Source: Neoceratodus forsteri (taxonomy: Eukaryota > Chordata > Ceratodontiformes > Ceratodontidae). Taken from it: 64,000 nucleotides of DNA. Where the stretch lies: assembly GCA_016271365.2 (NCBI GenBank), contig CM028132.1, positions 1,189,085,001-1,189,149,000 on the forward strand. The letters run 5' to 3'. A program made the position numbers and the translations under genes. A model generated the notes under the pieces. The model was given only the letters and a program-made list of their open reading frames with translations. It searched no databases and was not told where the DNA came from. Of the stretch, positions 20,530 through 31,912 are shown piece by piece. Each line of letters opens with the position of its first letter. The first letter of the stretch is position 1.

Positions 20530-22740
20530 TGTAGCTGACGGGTGCCCAATCCCCATCAGCTGTGCTGCACCCCCAGAGTTCCATATGCCATGCTGAGTGC
20601 CCACCCCAGCATGGCTACTCATCATATAATCCGACGGTGGTGCCCAATCCCCGTCGGCTCATACCCCCCACCAGCCATCCTTGTGCCCGCGAGGCCCACC
20701 CCCAGCATGGCAACGTCCCGCGTCGTCATTTAAAAAACTGAAACAGAAAAACGTCCCTCGCTGTTCTGCCCCCACCCGCTGCCCACCCACTGGCGCATCT
20801 CACTCCTCACACACCCTCACCCCATACTTACCCGGACTCCGCACGATGATCTTCTGTGGACCGGAACACGCTCTGCACTTCAAAGCCACCGCTAACTGAG
20901 GAAATGCCGGTAAGCTGTATAATGGGATAGATAGGGGGGTTTCAACTTTGCTGCATATCTCAGGCATTTTTTGGAATTTTTGCACCAAATTTTCAACATG
21001 GGGTTTTTGGGACCCCTTCTCATGAATGCTCTCACTGTCATGGCGTTCACTGGGCCTGAAGGATGATTTAGCAGTTATTGCGGCGAAATCACCTTTCAGG
21101 ACTGAGTAATGAAATGACAGTGCCAGTATTCAAGATGAGCCTCAAAAAGCCCTATGGTGATCGGCGTCCTAAAAATCGACTTATTTCTGGCGTGCATTGC
21201 ACAGTTCCAGCGCTCTAAGATCACAAATTTTCAATATTTACACTCCAGATTTTCAACATTGTCATTTTACCACACCTCCTTATGAGCAATACAGTTGTCA
21301 TTTTCACATCTTGCCCAAAGCGTGTTTCTGCCCATGTAGCGCACAATGGGCGCAGTCGGTATCTTGAAATCAATGTATGTGACATATATTAAGAAAATCA
21401 CAGTGACACTGTTAATGAGCAGAGGTCTTAAAATGGCTATGTTGAAAATTTGGTGAAAAAATTCCTAAAATGACTGTTTCTGGTGCGCATTCGCAGTTCT
21501 CACTGCGGCGTAAGTTTGTGAATTTTCAGTATTTTCACTTAAGATTTTCAACATTGCCATTTTATTACACTTCCTTATGAGAAGTACAGCTGCTATTTTT
21601 CACATCTTGCCCAAAACGGTTTTCCGCCCATGTAGCGCTCAATGGCGCAGTTGGTGTGCGAAATCAATGTATGGGACAAATTAAGAAAATCACAGTTACA
21701 CTGTTCATGAGCAGAGGTCTTAAAATGGCTATGTTGAAAATTTGGTGACAAAAGTCCATAAAATGACTGTGTTATGAGTGAGCATTGCGCAGTTTCCACG
21801 CACCCTAGTAAGTTCATGACTTTGTAATATTTTCAGTCCAGATTTTCACCACTGGCATTTTTCCACACTTCCTTATGAACAGTACAGCTGTCATTTTTCA
21901 CAACGTGGCCAAAATGTGTTTTCACACTTTCAGCGCAGAGATGCGTGGTCACTGTGGGAAATCATTGTTCGGGACAGATAAAGAAAATCACAATGACACT
22001 GTTCATGATTGGAGGTCCCAAAATGCCTGTGTTGACAATCTGCTGTAAAACATCCCCAAACGAATTACATTATGGGTGTGCGTTGCACAGTTTCTATGCA
22101 CGCTCGTGACTTCACCAATTTTTTAATATTTTTACTGCAGATCTGCAACATTGCCATTTTTTACACTTTCCCATGAACAGTACAGCTGTCACTTTTCACA
22201 TCCTGTTCAGAATGTGTTTTTGCACCTGTGGTGCTAAATGCCGTAGTCACTGTGCATAAGCAGCTTTCGGCTAACAAACTGATATTGCCACTGTTCATGA
22301 GGTGGGGGTCACAAAAAAAACATGTTCAAAATTTGGAGTGAAAATACCAACGAATGCCTGAGGTATTAGGGTTTCCAACCATAACGCCCCACCCTGTACA
22401 GGATGACAGGCATCAGGGGTGTGACTTGGGATTCTTGCCTGTAATGCTCATACCATTCCACACCCTGCAGCCAGTGAGAGGCATCGAGGTATGCCTTGGA
22501 CTCTTCGGCCATAAAGTTCACCCCATTCTCCTATACTGCACCCATCTCACCATATTTCCTGATGGAATGGGATGTGAATAAGGGCCAAAGACCCCAAGGC
22601 ACACCGTGACACTTGTCAGTGTCTGCAGGGTAGGATGTGGTGAAATGGCGTGGCCTTTATGTCTGACGACCCAAAGGCACACCCCAGTGCCTGTCATTCT
22701 CTGCAGGGTGGTGGTGGGGTTGGCTTCAGTTCAATACTTC
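20530..22740 (+). repeat. Composite repeat 'A', copy 2
   Basis: Follows the same order as 6985-9110: 'tgcccaatccccatcagc'-type tandem phrases (20540-20660), an 'ccatacttacc' block (20821), 'gtaagctgtataatggga', 'gggggtttcaac' (20935), the palindromic-unit array (20960-22340), then repeat-B-like sequence with two foldback phrases (22350-22740; compare 'aaggcacaccc' near 22674). It sits upstream of the transposon gene, between it and the right inverted end. It could be an insertion or a native part of that transposon. Confidence 0.6.
20960..22340 (+). repeat. Palindromic-unit satellite array, copy 2
   Basis: Four to five diverged units of about 300-310 bp. Phrases such as 'tgttcatgagcagaggtctt' (about 21700), 'gttgaaaatttggtga' (21436, 21734) and 'gatttcaacattg/gccattttttacac' (21250, 21550, 21850, 22145) recur at regular intervals. 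As in copy 1, each unit contains inverted halves ('cacagtgacactgtt' against 'gaacagtacagctgtca'). Units in this copy share 'ttaagaaaatcacagt', which is not typical of copy 1, so the two arrays have been homogenised separately. Confidence 0.7.
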
Positions 22741-23600
22741 ACTGCCATTTCTATTATGCAGCTCTGTAACTTCTACACTACCAATGCCAATGCCAGCAAG
22801 CAAACATTCGGCATTGACAAATGCTTGTTCATTTTGTACCAGTATACACACGTGTACTAAATTAGATACCAAATTACATCTGTATGTTGGTATCAAAACT
22901 GCCATTTACGTTTAATGAGCACTTTAACTGAAGTCCAATATGAAGCTGTCAACTGTCATCTCTAACACTAATACTGACCTGTGCATAAGTGTCATTGAAT
23001 TAAAAATCTAGTTTTTAGAATATTTCAAAGGCTAGTACTGCATGCATAGGCAATTACAAATTAAAACCTTCTACCAGGCAGACTAGATGCTACATTGTAT
23101 GTAAAAAAGCTTACAAATGGAAATGCATTACATGAGGAATTCATTTACATTTATATCTACCCACTATGTAGTATAAACTATGGGCACGCAATCTACTGCT
23201 ACTGGTACACAACCTTCAGTGTCACACTGATCTGGGGCAGCAAATTTCAATTGAAAATACAGAAAACTATTATAATCACTTGTGAGACACTTTGACAATT
23301 AAGAATCTGTGTTGTGAAAATATCTCACTTTAGTATATTGCAAAATGTTGATATTCGCCATTTTTGCCACATGCTAATCAGCTTCATCATTTCTAAAAAA
23401 AAAAATACTAGCCAATGCAAAACCAATAAACAATCTTTTAATACACTGTCATTTGGGAGCGTTGACCAATAAACACCACATTAAGGTGCTGAAATTAACT
23501 TAAACAGTAAAAACTGGAGTCAAAGTCATGTTGCAGTGTTTCTGGAACTGTGCAAAAAATGACACTTTCTCATTTTAGGTACCATTGTTTAACCTCCCTA
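22740..23600. other. No recognisable feature
   Basis: AT-rich sequence with short frames only. It lies between repeat A copy 2 and the right inverted end of the large transposon, so it is probably transposon 5' non-coding sequence. Confidence 0.5.
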
Positions 23601-23762
23601 CAGGCTTACGGCTCCACTTGACAGCTCCACATCATACCTCATCTAAATATACATAAAATAAGCTTTCAAATTATGTATGATGTGGGTGGGTGTGTGTAGG
23701 GTGGGTACACTAAACTCAAAAAATATGGTCCTTTTTGGAGAATTGCCACACGCCTATAAGTC

Positions 23763-25190
23763 TGCTATGAACCCAAGTGCTCTGTGTTAGAATACATCAA
23801 GCTTTGTGAGGTATGCAACTGAACAGCGCGATAAATAAGATCAGCATAGTCAAGAACCAGTACGTTTGTCTGGATCAAGCTCTTACGAATGTTGTATGGA
23901 ATACAACGTTTATTTCTGTAGTAGAAGCCTAATCTAATCCTCAGCTTTTCAAAGAGTGCATCTATATGGGCAGTGAATGACAGTTTATCAATCCAGACCC
24001 TGAGATATTTGTACTGTTTAACTACTTCCGGCGTCTCATCTAGCAAGGTAGTGATTGTTGGAATATGCTCGTGTTGTGGGATTGCATTTTGCAAAGTAAC
24101 GAATATGACCTTTGTTTTGATTGTGTTTAATAGGAGTTTAGAATGGTAGAGGTTTAACTGTAGCATGTTGAAAGCTTTTTGGAGATCTGAGCATGTAGCT
24201 CTGATGTTAGGTCCAGAGACATATACTGCAGTGTCATCTGCATAAAAGCATAACTCGGCTTCAGTTACTGCCTCTTTGAGGTCATTAATGTATAACATAC
24301 AAAGTAGTGGGCTAAGTACCGAGCCTTGAGGAATACTTCTGAGTAGGGGGGGTACAAGTGGAGTAGAGGCCTTCTGCTTTGACCTGTTACACCCATCCAG
24401 TTAACTTGCTGGTGAACCACTTAAATGAGGCAGTACCAAAACCTAGTCTGGATAACCTGTGTATCAGTAGGCTGTGGTCCATGGTGTCAAATGCCTTGCT
24501 TAGGTCAAGAAAGCTAGCTCCAGTGATTTGTTTATTGTCAATTGCATGTATTCAGTCATTAGTGATCTTAGCCAGGGCAGATACCATGCCGTGTTTTTGG
24601 GTGAAAACTTGACTGTAGGGGAGTTATGAGATGTTTGATGTTTCAAGGAAGTCCCTCACCTGATTATTGATAAGTTTTTCTAGAAGCTTTGCCAACACTG
24701 AGAGAATCGACATGGGTCTATGATTGTTGAGCTGCATGGTATCACCTGATTTTAAGAGGGGGGTGATATGTGCAGTTTTCCAGAGCACTGAGATTTCATT
24801 ACTCGAAAGTAATAGAGTAAAAAGATGCATTATTGGTGCTGTGAAGTACCTGTAGCCAGCTCTGTGAAAAAAGGGATCCATTCTATTTGCACCCAGACTT
24901 TTTTGGTGTCATGCCTTAGCAGGAGTTGCTCCACTTGCTTGTAGGTAATGGGGATGGAAAGCAAAAGGGCTATGTGTGGTAGTAGTGGGGTGCACCATGT
25001 CTAGTCTAGGTGTCTGGTAAGATGCAGCTGGGGATATATCAAAGGCTAGTCCAGCAGATACGAAGTAGGAGTTTATTTTTTCCAGTAGAATAAAATTGTC
25101 AATTATGAGGTTTCCATTTACAGAAATTTTCTGTGGAAGGGTGGGGACAGAAGTAGGGATTCCTTCAACTGAATTGATGTGTGGCCTTGT
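23763..25190 (-). pseudogene. L2/Rex1-like LINE reverse transcriptase, truncated both ends
   Basis: Read leftward: LWKTAHITPLLKSGD then LNNHRPMSILSVLAKLLEKL (24850-24640, RT fingers); DLSKAFDTMDH (about 24480-24510, catalytic block A); LYINDLKEAV and FYADDTAVYVSG (24298-24220, the YADD active site); LNTIKTKVIFV; and KYLRVWIDKLSF (about 24000). The last frame ends at 23765 without the usual C-terminal LWNSLP block or a 3' tail. At least two frame breaks occur between fingers and palm. It abuts the right inverted end of the large transposon, so that transposon's insertion or a deletion truncated the 3' side. Confidence 0.8.
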
Positions 25191-25429
25191 GACTCACAAA
25201 GCACCTAAGTCATGATGATATACCATGATATACCACTCCCTGCCATGTATTATTGCTCGATTATCAAATGGGTAAGAGAAAAACAAGAATCTGATTGGCT
25301 AAATGATGTTCCAGGCTGTGGCATTATCACACAACAACAGTGCAAAGCCTAAGAAAAACTGTGTGAGTGCATGCCAGAGACAAATGACTTTTTTCCAGGA
25401 TTGCCACTAGGGTAAGGCAGAATTGTTGG

Positions 25430-25505
25430 GTAGTGTGGGCAGACTGAACAGGCCAAGAGTCTTTTCTGCCACCAGTGTCTATGTATTTATGTATCTATGT
25501 ACAGT
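25430..25505 (+). mobile_element. LINE 3' tail
   Basis: 'gggcagactgaacaggccaa' then 'gtcttttctgcca' and 'tctatgtat' repeat the CR1-type 3' terminus pattern (compare 1165-1231). The body upstream is too short or diverged to trace. Confidence 0.5.
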
Positions 25506-26035
25506 ATGTTCCGTAGTTGGTGATTCCAAACATATCAAAAGGGACACTGGCAACCCCCTTATGCCTCAGGTTGTTCCTAGTATAAAAAAACATATGTCAT
25601 GATTGCTCACCTCCTGTAGAGTTTGCAGATGTAGCCAAGAGTTTGATTTTGTTTCCTTTTTTTTTAAAGTGAAAAATAGACTGCACACCAAAAGTGTTTG
25701 TTTATATTCCTCAGTTAGCTCCCACTACATCTGTCCTGGACTTGAGAACATCCCTGACACATTCTAGCCACCCACAATTCAGAGGAAGGACAGAACACTG
25801 TTGCATCATGAGTGGTTGCACTGTTTGGGAGTGTTCCTATTGTTCAGGAAGTATGCAATTAGAGTAGATTAAGGATGTGAAACAAAACATGGTTGGGTAT
25901 AACTACACCATTAGCATGCATTTCAGTTCTACTAAGTAACAAAACATATAAAACAACCAGTAACATCAATGAGTTTTAGAGAAGGTAAGTGATCATAAAA
26001 TGTGGATTTTCAGATAAAAATAATGTGATGCAAAA
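25505..26035. other. No recognisable feature
   Basis: Unique-looking AT-rich sequence with no long frame and no repeat that I can match elsewhere in the window. Confidence 0.5.
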
Positions 26036-26039
26036 TGGG

Positions 26040-27410
26040 TTGACAGGGAGAGTATACTAAAGGAACGATTGAGGGTGTACTTGGAGGAGGTGGGAGGTCT
26101 GGATAGTCGGCAACATGGGTTTGTGCCAGGTAGATCATGTCAAACCAACCTTGTGGAGTTCTATGAATGGGTAACATCAGAACTGGACAGGGATAAGCCT
26201 GTGGATGTATTATTCTTGGACTTCAGCAAGGCTTGACTCGTCCCACAATGGTCTGGTGGAGAAATTGATGGGGTTAGGAGTAGGCCTTTGATGGTCAGAT
26301 GGATTGAAAACTGGCTAGCTGGGACGCACTCAGAGAGTAGTGGTCTGTGGGAGCTCTCGAACCCTAGAGAGGTTGGTAGTGGGGTACAGAGGGCTCGGTC
26401 CTGGTCCGATCCTGTTTAATGCAAACATATCGGACATCAGGGAGGGTATAGGGTGTGAAATGAGTCTCTTCATGGATGACTCCAAGATGGGAGCAGTAGT
26501 TGAGGGAGAGAGGGAGGTTGGCCTTGCAAGGGGACCTGGACACCCTGGAAAGCTGGGCTCACACATGGAAATTAAATTTCAATATCACCAAGTGCAAGGT
26601 GTTGCATCTTGTCGAGAAACCCCTAAACACAGGTACACCTGGGAGGGAGGTGCTGGACTCAATAGGGAAAAAGACCTAGGGGTCATGGTGGATGCATGTA
26701 TGAATAACTCTGAGCAGTGCAGGAGAGCAGCTAGCAAGGCAAACAGGATGTTGGGATGCATCATAAGGGGATCACCTCTAGGAGCAAGGAAGTGATTCTG
26801 CCGCTGTACAATGGACTGGTTAGACCACACCTTGAGTACTGTGTACAGTACTGGAGACCACACTTGAAGAGGGACATACAGCTCCTGGAGAGGGTACAGA
26901 GGAGGGCAACAAAGATGATACGAGGGCTAGGGTTTGATGTATGAGGACAGACTTGAGGAGCTCTGCCTGTTTTCATTGGAGGAGAGGAGAGACAGGGGGG
27001 ACATGACTGAGGTCTTCAAGTACCTCAAGGGAATAAATAGGGTTAACATGGAGGGGATCTTTAGACTAAAGCAGGGAGGTATCACCAGAGGGCATGGTTT
27101 GAAGTTGGAAGGTGGAAAGGTGAGGGGAAAGAGGAGGAGGTTTTTCACTGAGAGGGTGGTGGACCCTTGGAATGCACTGCCTGGTGAGCTGGTTCAGAGA
27201 TCCACAGTGGAGGGCTTCAAGAGAGGGTGGGACAGACACAGAAAGTGGATGTATCAGATGATGGCCTGTCCCGGGGGGTGGGGATGGATGATAGGGGTTT
27301 CTGGAGCACAAGGGATGGGAGGGTCTCGGCACCCAACTAAGGATCTAAGGTTCGAGCAGACTCGATAGACCGTAAGGTCTAATCTGCTGGCAAATAGTAT
27401 GTTAGTGTCC
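26040..27410 (+). mobile_element. CR1-type LINE, 5'-truncated
   Basis: Starts inside the RT (QHGFVPGRSCQTNLVEFYEW in the frame near 26110-26170) and ends near 27410 with 'gcagactcgatagaccgtaa' and a short T/A tail. This 3' end differs from that of the 1231/59370 family, so it is a second CR1 subfamily. Confidence 0.8.
26045..27368 (+). pseudogene. CR1-type reverse transcriptase, C-terminal half
   Basis: Motifs: VLFLDFSKA (26200-26235, block A, then a stop where a Phe/Asp pair is expected); ARSWSDP/LFNANISDI (block B and following helix, 26395-26440); FMDDSK (26470-26490), the active site with Met for Ala; [13 protein letters not shown] (26665-26705); [14 protein letters not shown]; then [21 protein letters not shown] (26937-27000) and VVDPWNALPGELV (27155-27195), the usual C-terminal block. 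Frames change near 26340, 26780 and 26935. Catalytic Asp-Asp is kept but the gene is broken. Confidence 0.8.
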
Positions 27411-27429
27411 GTTTAAACTTTGTGGGTGA

Positions 27430-28000
27430 CATTTTTCAAGTAAAAAATGCCTTTTCTAAAAAATAACATATTCAATAATACCAATAATAAATACATTCCA
27501 GTGTGCCTGTTATCATTTGGGATAACACCACTTATTGGGTTGCTGATGACACTCGGCCTGTGGCCTCCTACCCTAAGGCACTAGAGGCGTGGCTTAACCC
27601 ATGTTATAACACTTGTGACATTTTAACTCTTGCTGTGCTGTGGACTGATATATCAGTCCAGAATTCCTATGCATTCTGATTCTGTCTGCAGCCTAAGGGT
27701 TATGAATGTTACAGTTGTAATAATCCACTCTGAATTCACTCCGGGCATGCCTCGGTGCTGTAATAACCTCGCTTCCTGAGTGGCTCACAACCCACCCTGG
27801 CCCTTAGGGTTATTACAATATTGTTGAACACCAGACCATGGATTATTTCTTACTTAAAACACACACTCTGTCACATATTATTGCTTAAAGAGCAAGTGCT
27901 TAGTAAGGATGAAAGTTTGGGACCTTTAGATGCCTCTGCAATAATTCAGTTTGCTTTTATTTGTTTCTTTGCTTACCTTTTCATCATTTTATGTAAGCAA
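27430..28000. other. No gene; AT-rich with short imperfect inverted phrases
   Basis: A palindrome 'gactgatatatcagtc' lies at 27643-27658. 'ctaagggttat' (27692) and 'cttagggttattacaat' (27803) are partly inverted to one another. Possibly a decayed foldback element; not strong enough to delimit. Confidence 0.4.
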
Positions 28001-28012
28001 TAATATCTGACA

Positions 28013-28127
28013 GGGTGGGCATTATTGGGAAATACCGGACCGCCCAGGGGCATAATGAGGCCCGACGCCACAGGCGGATGGCTTTGTAGCCCCTGGAAGG
28101 TCAGGTATTTCCCAATAATGCCCACCC
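28013..28127. mobile_element. MITE-like element, perfect 24-bp terminal inverted repeats
   Basis: Arms 28013-28036 and 28104-28127 are exact reverse complements beginning 'gggtgggcattattggga'. Total 115 bp. The perfect arms indicate recent or constrained sequence compared with the other foldbacks here. No coding. Flanks do not show a clear target duplication. Confidence 0.8.
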
Positions 28128-28335
28128 AGGAGGGTATTATTGTGTTTAGAAAATGACTATCTTAGTAAGTTTTAATAAAATGCTAAAAGGAGAGAGGAAA
28201 TGGGCAGAAAAAATGAATAGAATTAGTAGAAAAAAACATTGCTGATAAAATAGTCCATATTTTTTTAAGGCTGCTCCAGCTGCTGTTTCTCCTCCCTACA
28301 AAGGCCATTCTGATCAATTTTCTGCCCTCCTCCCA

Positions 28336-28376
28336 ACACACACACACTCACACACACACACACACACACACACACA
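28336..28376. repeat. (CA)n microsatellite
   Basis: CA run with one TC interruption. Confidence 0.95.
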
Positions 28377-28518
28377 TCCACATCCACCTAGCAGATTCTC
28401 AGCATTCTTTTTACGTTCTGCCCCGTTTTTGCACTTTCTGAAGTGCAAGTTACCTGCGTGTCGTCAGCTTGTGGAGATGCTAGTCAGTTCGGGAGCAGCA
28501 TAAAACAAAAGTCAGTCT

Positions 28519-28730
28519 GGATACTATTACCAATACCAAGTTCAGTGATCAAATTCTTTTAAAAACGAGGCTACTTTATATAAAATTTGCATTTGAAAAA
28601 CTGAAACTGGGACTCCGCGACGCACTGGGCGCATCACGTGGAATTTCTGTTTCAGTTTTCAACTGCAAATATATATAAAGTAATACTATTTTTAAAAATT
28701 GATCACTGAACTCGTATTAGTATCAGTATC
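28519..28730. mobile_element. Palindromic MITE-like element, arms of about 85 bp
   Basis: The left half (gatactattaccaatacc..., through 'aaaactgaaac' at 28610) is matched inverted by the right half ('gtttcagttttcaactgcaa' at 28649 through 'gtatcagtatc' at 28730). The 'gttcagtgatcaa' core is identical in both arms. The central spacer (28612-28646) is GC-rich. No coding capacity. Confidence 0.8.
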
Positions 28731-28739
28731 ATAGTAATG

Positions 28740-29940
28740 ACTGCTTCTTAATGCTCCAAATTAACATCTCCATACACAAGTCCACGTTATTTACTGTCCT
28801 TGCAATGTCGGGGACATGTAGGGGAGAGCGGACTGCAGTATTTCAGTTGGGATGAGTAAATGTCATTTTTTGCAAGAAAGTGAAATTAAAAAGGCACGCT
28901 ATGGACTTTTAACCATATAGGGACAAAATGTGAGTACAGATTTGTATTACAGGCAAAAAAATATGAGGGTGTTTAAACAGAAGGGAAAGCTGACAGTGAC
29001 ACTTTAAGGACACGGCTTTCTTTTTTTCCGCGAATATAGGAGCTGCACAGTGAAAGTATATGGAGTGGAATGGGTTGCCATGGCAGCTTGTATTTTGAAA
29101 TGGGCATAGAGCTTGCGCATAAACTCACGGACACAGAAGCGAGTGGGATCCCTTGCTAGTACTGGTTTGGGTGGAAACTGTATGCAGTGCCTTTTTATTA
29201 AGAGGCAGCTGTACTAAGAAGTGCAGAGCTGATGAGTGTTGAGCGGGGCGGGGGGGGGTGTTGAAGACCAGTAGCTCTCGCTAAGTGAAAGAAAAACATG
29301 GCGGGGATTTCAGATTTCACCGGGTGCTTTCAGCCAATGATAAAACAGGCTGGCACCACAGGAAAATGCTACTCGGTGAAGTGGCACTTGGGCTGGCTCT
29401 TATTTTTAGCTGGGCATCTATTGAAAAATAAATGCCCAGCTTGGAGCCTGTCTCAGCCAATCAGCTTTAAGATTTGATTCTTGCCATTTTCTAATTATAT
29501 TAACCAGCTAGCTAATAAAAAAAGAATCCCATGGAATCCTTGTATTATGATGTCAGAAACTCTTTACTGGCGAGGTTGGCAGTGTGTTTCAATGGGAAAC
29601 TACAAATCTGTTTTCAGATTTTTATGGAGAAATAACACTTTCTATCACCAAAATATTATATATTTATTAGAATTCTGCAGTTTTTGATATCCTGTGATAT
29701 TTTGTTATAATTTAGCACACTGTATTTTCTTTATAACCAAATTTAACTTGGAAAAGAGAAGCCAGTTATTTTGTTTAATTGTAAAACCATACAAATGGAC
29801 CATAACAGTGCAAACATATAAAAACAAAAGTTTATTGCTGAAAGAATTATCTATTTCTTTAAAAAAAAGATAGAAAAATATATTTAGTTTCTCATTGAAA
29901 AGCACTGGGCTGCTAAGTAGCTGGCAGTTTCTGACATCAC
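28740..29940. other. No gene; one short inverted repeat
   Basis: No convincing frames. A 10-bp stem (agctgggcat / atgcccagct) lies at 29408-29441. 28850-29300 is relatively CpG-containing but lacks an open frame or splice pattern I would trust. Confidence 0.4.
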
Positions 29941-30799
29941 AATACCAGGGGCAGGATTCACTAAAAAGGCAAAGCGCTACACAAAGGTTTGTGTTGCACC
30001 CCACAGTTGTGCTGATGGGCAATCCAGCTATTCACAGTCGGATACTGAGCTGCACTATCTGACTGTGAATAGGGGCAGATGGGGGCAGCACTAACCCAGA
30101 AAAAGCACCAGGAACCCCAGAAGCGCTGCCCCCACAGCCAGCCAGGAGAATGGGCCGGCAACAATAGTGCACATGCGCTATGTCCCTATTCACTAAAGTA
30201 GCCATGCAAATGAACCCACTGGGCATGCAAGGTGCTAGTGGCCATTAGCATGCCCATTATGGGCCCATTTGCATGGCCCATGGGTGGCTTAGCACAGTCC
30301 TCTTCACCAGACCATACCCCAAGCAGCCGCATTGCCTAGTAGTCTAGTGGTATCCTCCCCGACCACCGTTCTCATAAGAAAAAAAGGTTTCCATAGAGTG
30401 GTGGTCCATCCCCCCTTCCCAGTCACCATTTGCCAACCTGATATGTTCAAATAATTTTCCAAAATGTAGTGGTGCCCTTCCTTACCCCAATCACTGAGCC
30501 AATATGGTAGAATAATTTTCCATAGTGTAGTGGTCCCTCCCCAGTCCCTGATTACTGACCCTATATGCAATCTTAATTTTCCATAGTGTAGCGGTCCCTC
30601 TCCCTTCCCCGGTCACCAGTCACTGTCCCTAAATACAAAAAAAAGACATTCCCTGGTAGTCTAAGTTCCCTCCCCACCCTCATCCCTTCCAGTGAGACTC
30701 ACTCCCCCACAGTGCCTTATCCCAGTCAGTGACTGGTTACAAGCACAGCCCTCCTCACATCACTGTGGCTGGCTGGCAACTAAGCCCTTATGGAGCATG

Positions 30800-30870
30800 T
30801 ACTGTATACAGTATGACTCACTGACTATGATTGGTCAAGTCACAGTCAATGAGTTGTACTGTATACAGTA
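30800..30870. repeat. Central palindrome of the foldback element
   Basis: Arms 30800-30829 and 30841-30870 are reverse complements with four mismatches in 30 bases; each contains the self-complementary 'tactgtatacagta'. Confidence 0.8.
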
Positions 30871-31213
30871 TGCACTTCATGAGGGATCAGTAGTCAATGT
30901 GCCACGGTGGTGTGAGGAGAGGCTGTGCTGATGCACCAATTACTGATTGGGATGGGAGTGGGGTGGTGGGTCACACTGGACAGGGTGGGGATGGGGGAGG
31001 GACCCTAGACTACCATGGAATGGGGGTTTTCACATTTGGGACAGCAATCAGTGACCAGGGAGGGAGAAGGGACCACAGCACTATGGAAAATTAAGATTGC
31101 ACATAGGATCAGCAATGGGGGACTGAGGAGGGACCACTACACTACGGAAAATTCTACCATATTGGGTCGGCGATCAGGGTGGTGATCAGGGTGAGGAAGG
31201 GCACCACTACACT

Positions 31214-31403
31214 ATGGAAAATTATTTGAACATATCAGGTCGGCGATCGGGGACCAGGGAGGGACCACTACACTATGGAAAATTATTTGAACATATCAGG
31301 TCGGCGATCGGGGACCAGGGAGGGACCACTACACTATGGAAAATTATTTGAACATATCAGGTCGGCGATCGGGGACCAGGGAGGGACCACTACACTATGG
31401 AAA
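31214..31403 (+). repeat. 61-bp tandem repeat, three consecutive near-identical units
   Basis: Units start at 31214, 31275 and 31336 ('atggaaaattatttgaacat'), with a fourth start at 31397 that diverges after the first bases. Decayed units flank on both sides (31085-31200, 31400-31610). The same unit, inverted, makes the left arm at 30340-30600. The three copies look identical, implying very recent expansion. Confidence 0.9.
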
Positions 31404-31796
31404 ATTAAGACTGCACATAGGGTTGGCGGTGCAGGACCAGGGAGGGACCACTACGCTACAGAAAATTCTTCTACCATATCGGGTCAGTGATCAGGGTGGC
31501 AATCAGGGTGGGGGAGGGCACCACTACACTATGGAAAATTATTTGAACATACTGGATCAGCAATCAGGGACCGGTGAGGGACCACTACACTACAGAAAAT
31601 GAAGACTGCACATAGGGTTCGACAATCAGGGGCTGAGAAGGGGACCACAGTGCCTCCGCCAACCACTTGGGTTGCATGGATTACCACCACATTTTTGTCG
31701 GCGATAATTTCTCCACGCAAGTGCCCTCACAAAGAGCACTTGTGTGGAGCACAAACTTTGTGACTAGTGCTGCATGGAAATGCAGGTCCCCCCCCT

Positions 31797-31912
31797 TTAG
31801 AAACATAGAAACATAGACTTTGACGGCAGATAAGGACCGCTTGGCCCATCTAGTCTGCCCATTTCCCTACCTACAGGATAGGCCGCAGATCCTAGTTAAC
31901 CAACAGCCTATT
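31797..31912 (-). mobile_element. CR1-type LINE 3' end
   Basis: 'agaaacatagaaacatagac' followed by 'tttgacggcagataaggacc' is the reverse of the family 3' end. Only about 115 bp is present, a severely 5'-truncated insertion in the right arm of the foldback element. It closely resembles the 16366 and 59370 copies. Confidence 0.85.

Larger units (their letters stand above)
13795..23762 (-). mobile_element. Large DNA transposon with inverted ends, Academ-like (candidate)
   Basis: About 10 kb. Left end 13795-13950 and right end 23600-23760 are diverged inverted copies: 'gatgaggtatgatgtggagc' plus 'tgtcaagtgg' at 13891 is matched by its reverse complement at 23613-23645, and 'ttggcaa'-type ends and a run of 'tacacacacac' follow on both sides. 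All interior protein fragments read leftward and belong to one protein family (20290-14130). Academ is the superfamily I know in which an XPG-type nuclease is fused to the transposase; that assignment is inference. Insertions: CR1 (16366-17215), LTR-like (18510-19368), repeat A copy 2 (20530-22740). Exact termini and target duplication are not resolved. Confidence 0.6.

Noticed and set aside
31275..31602. Frames repeating ENYLNISG, as a repeat protein
   Set aside because: Translation of the 61-bp minisatellite; 61 is not a multiple of three, so phase changes every unit.
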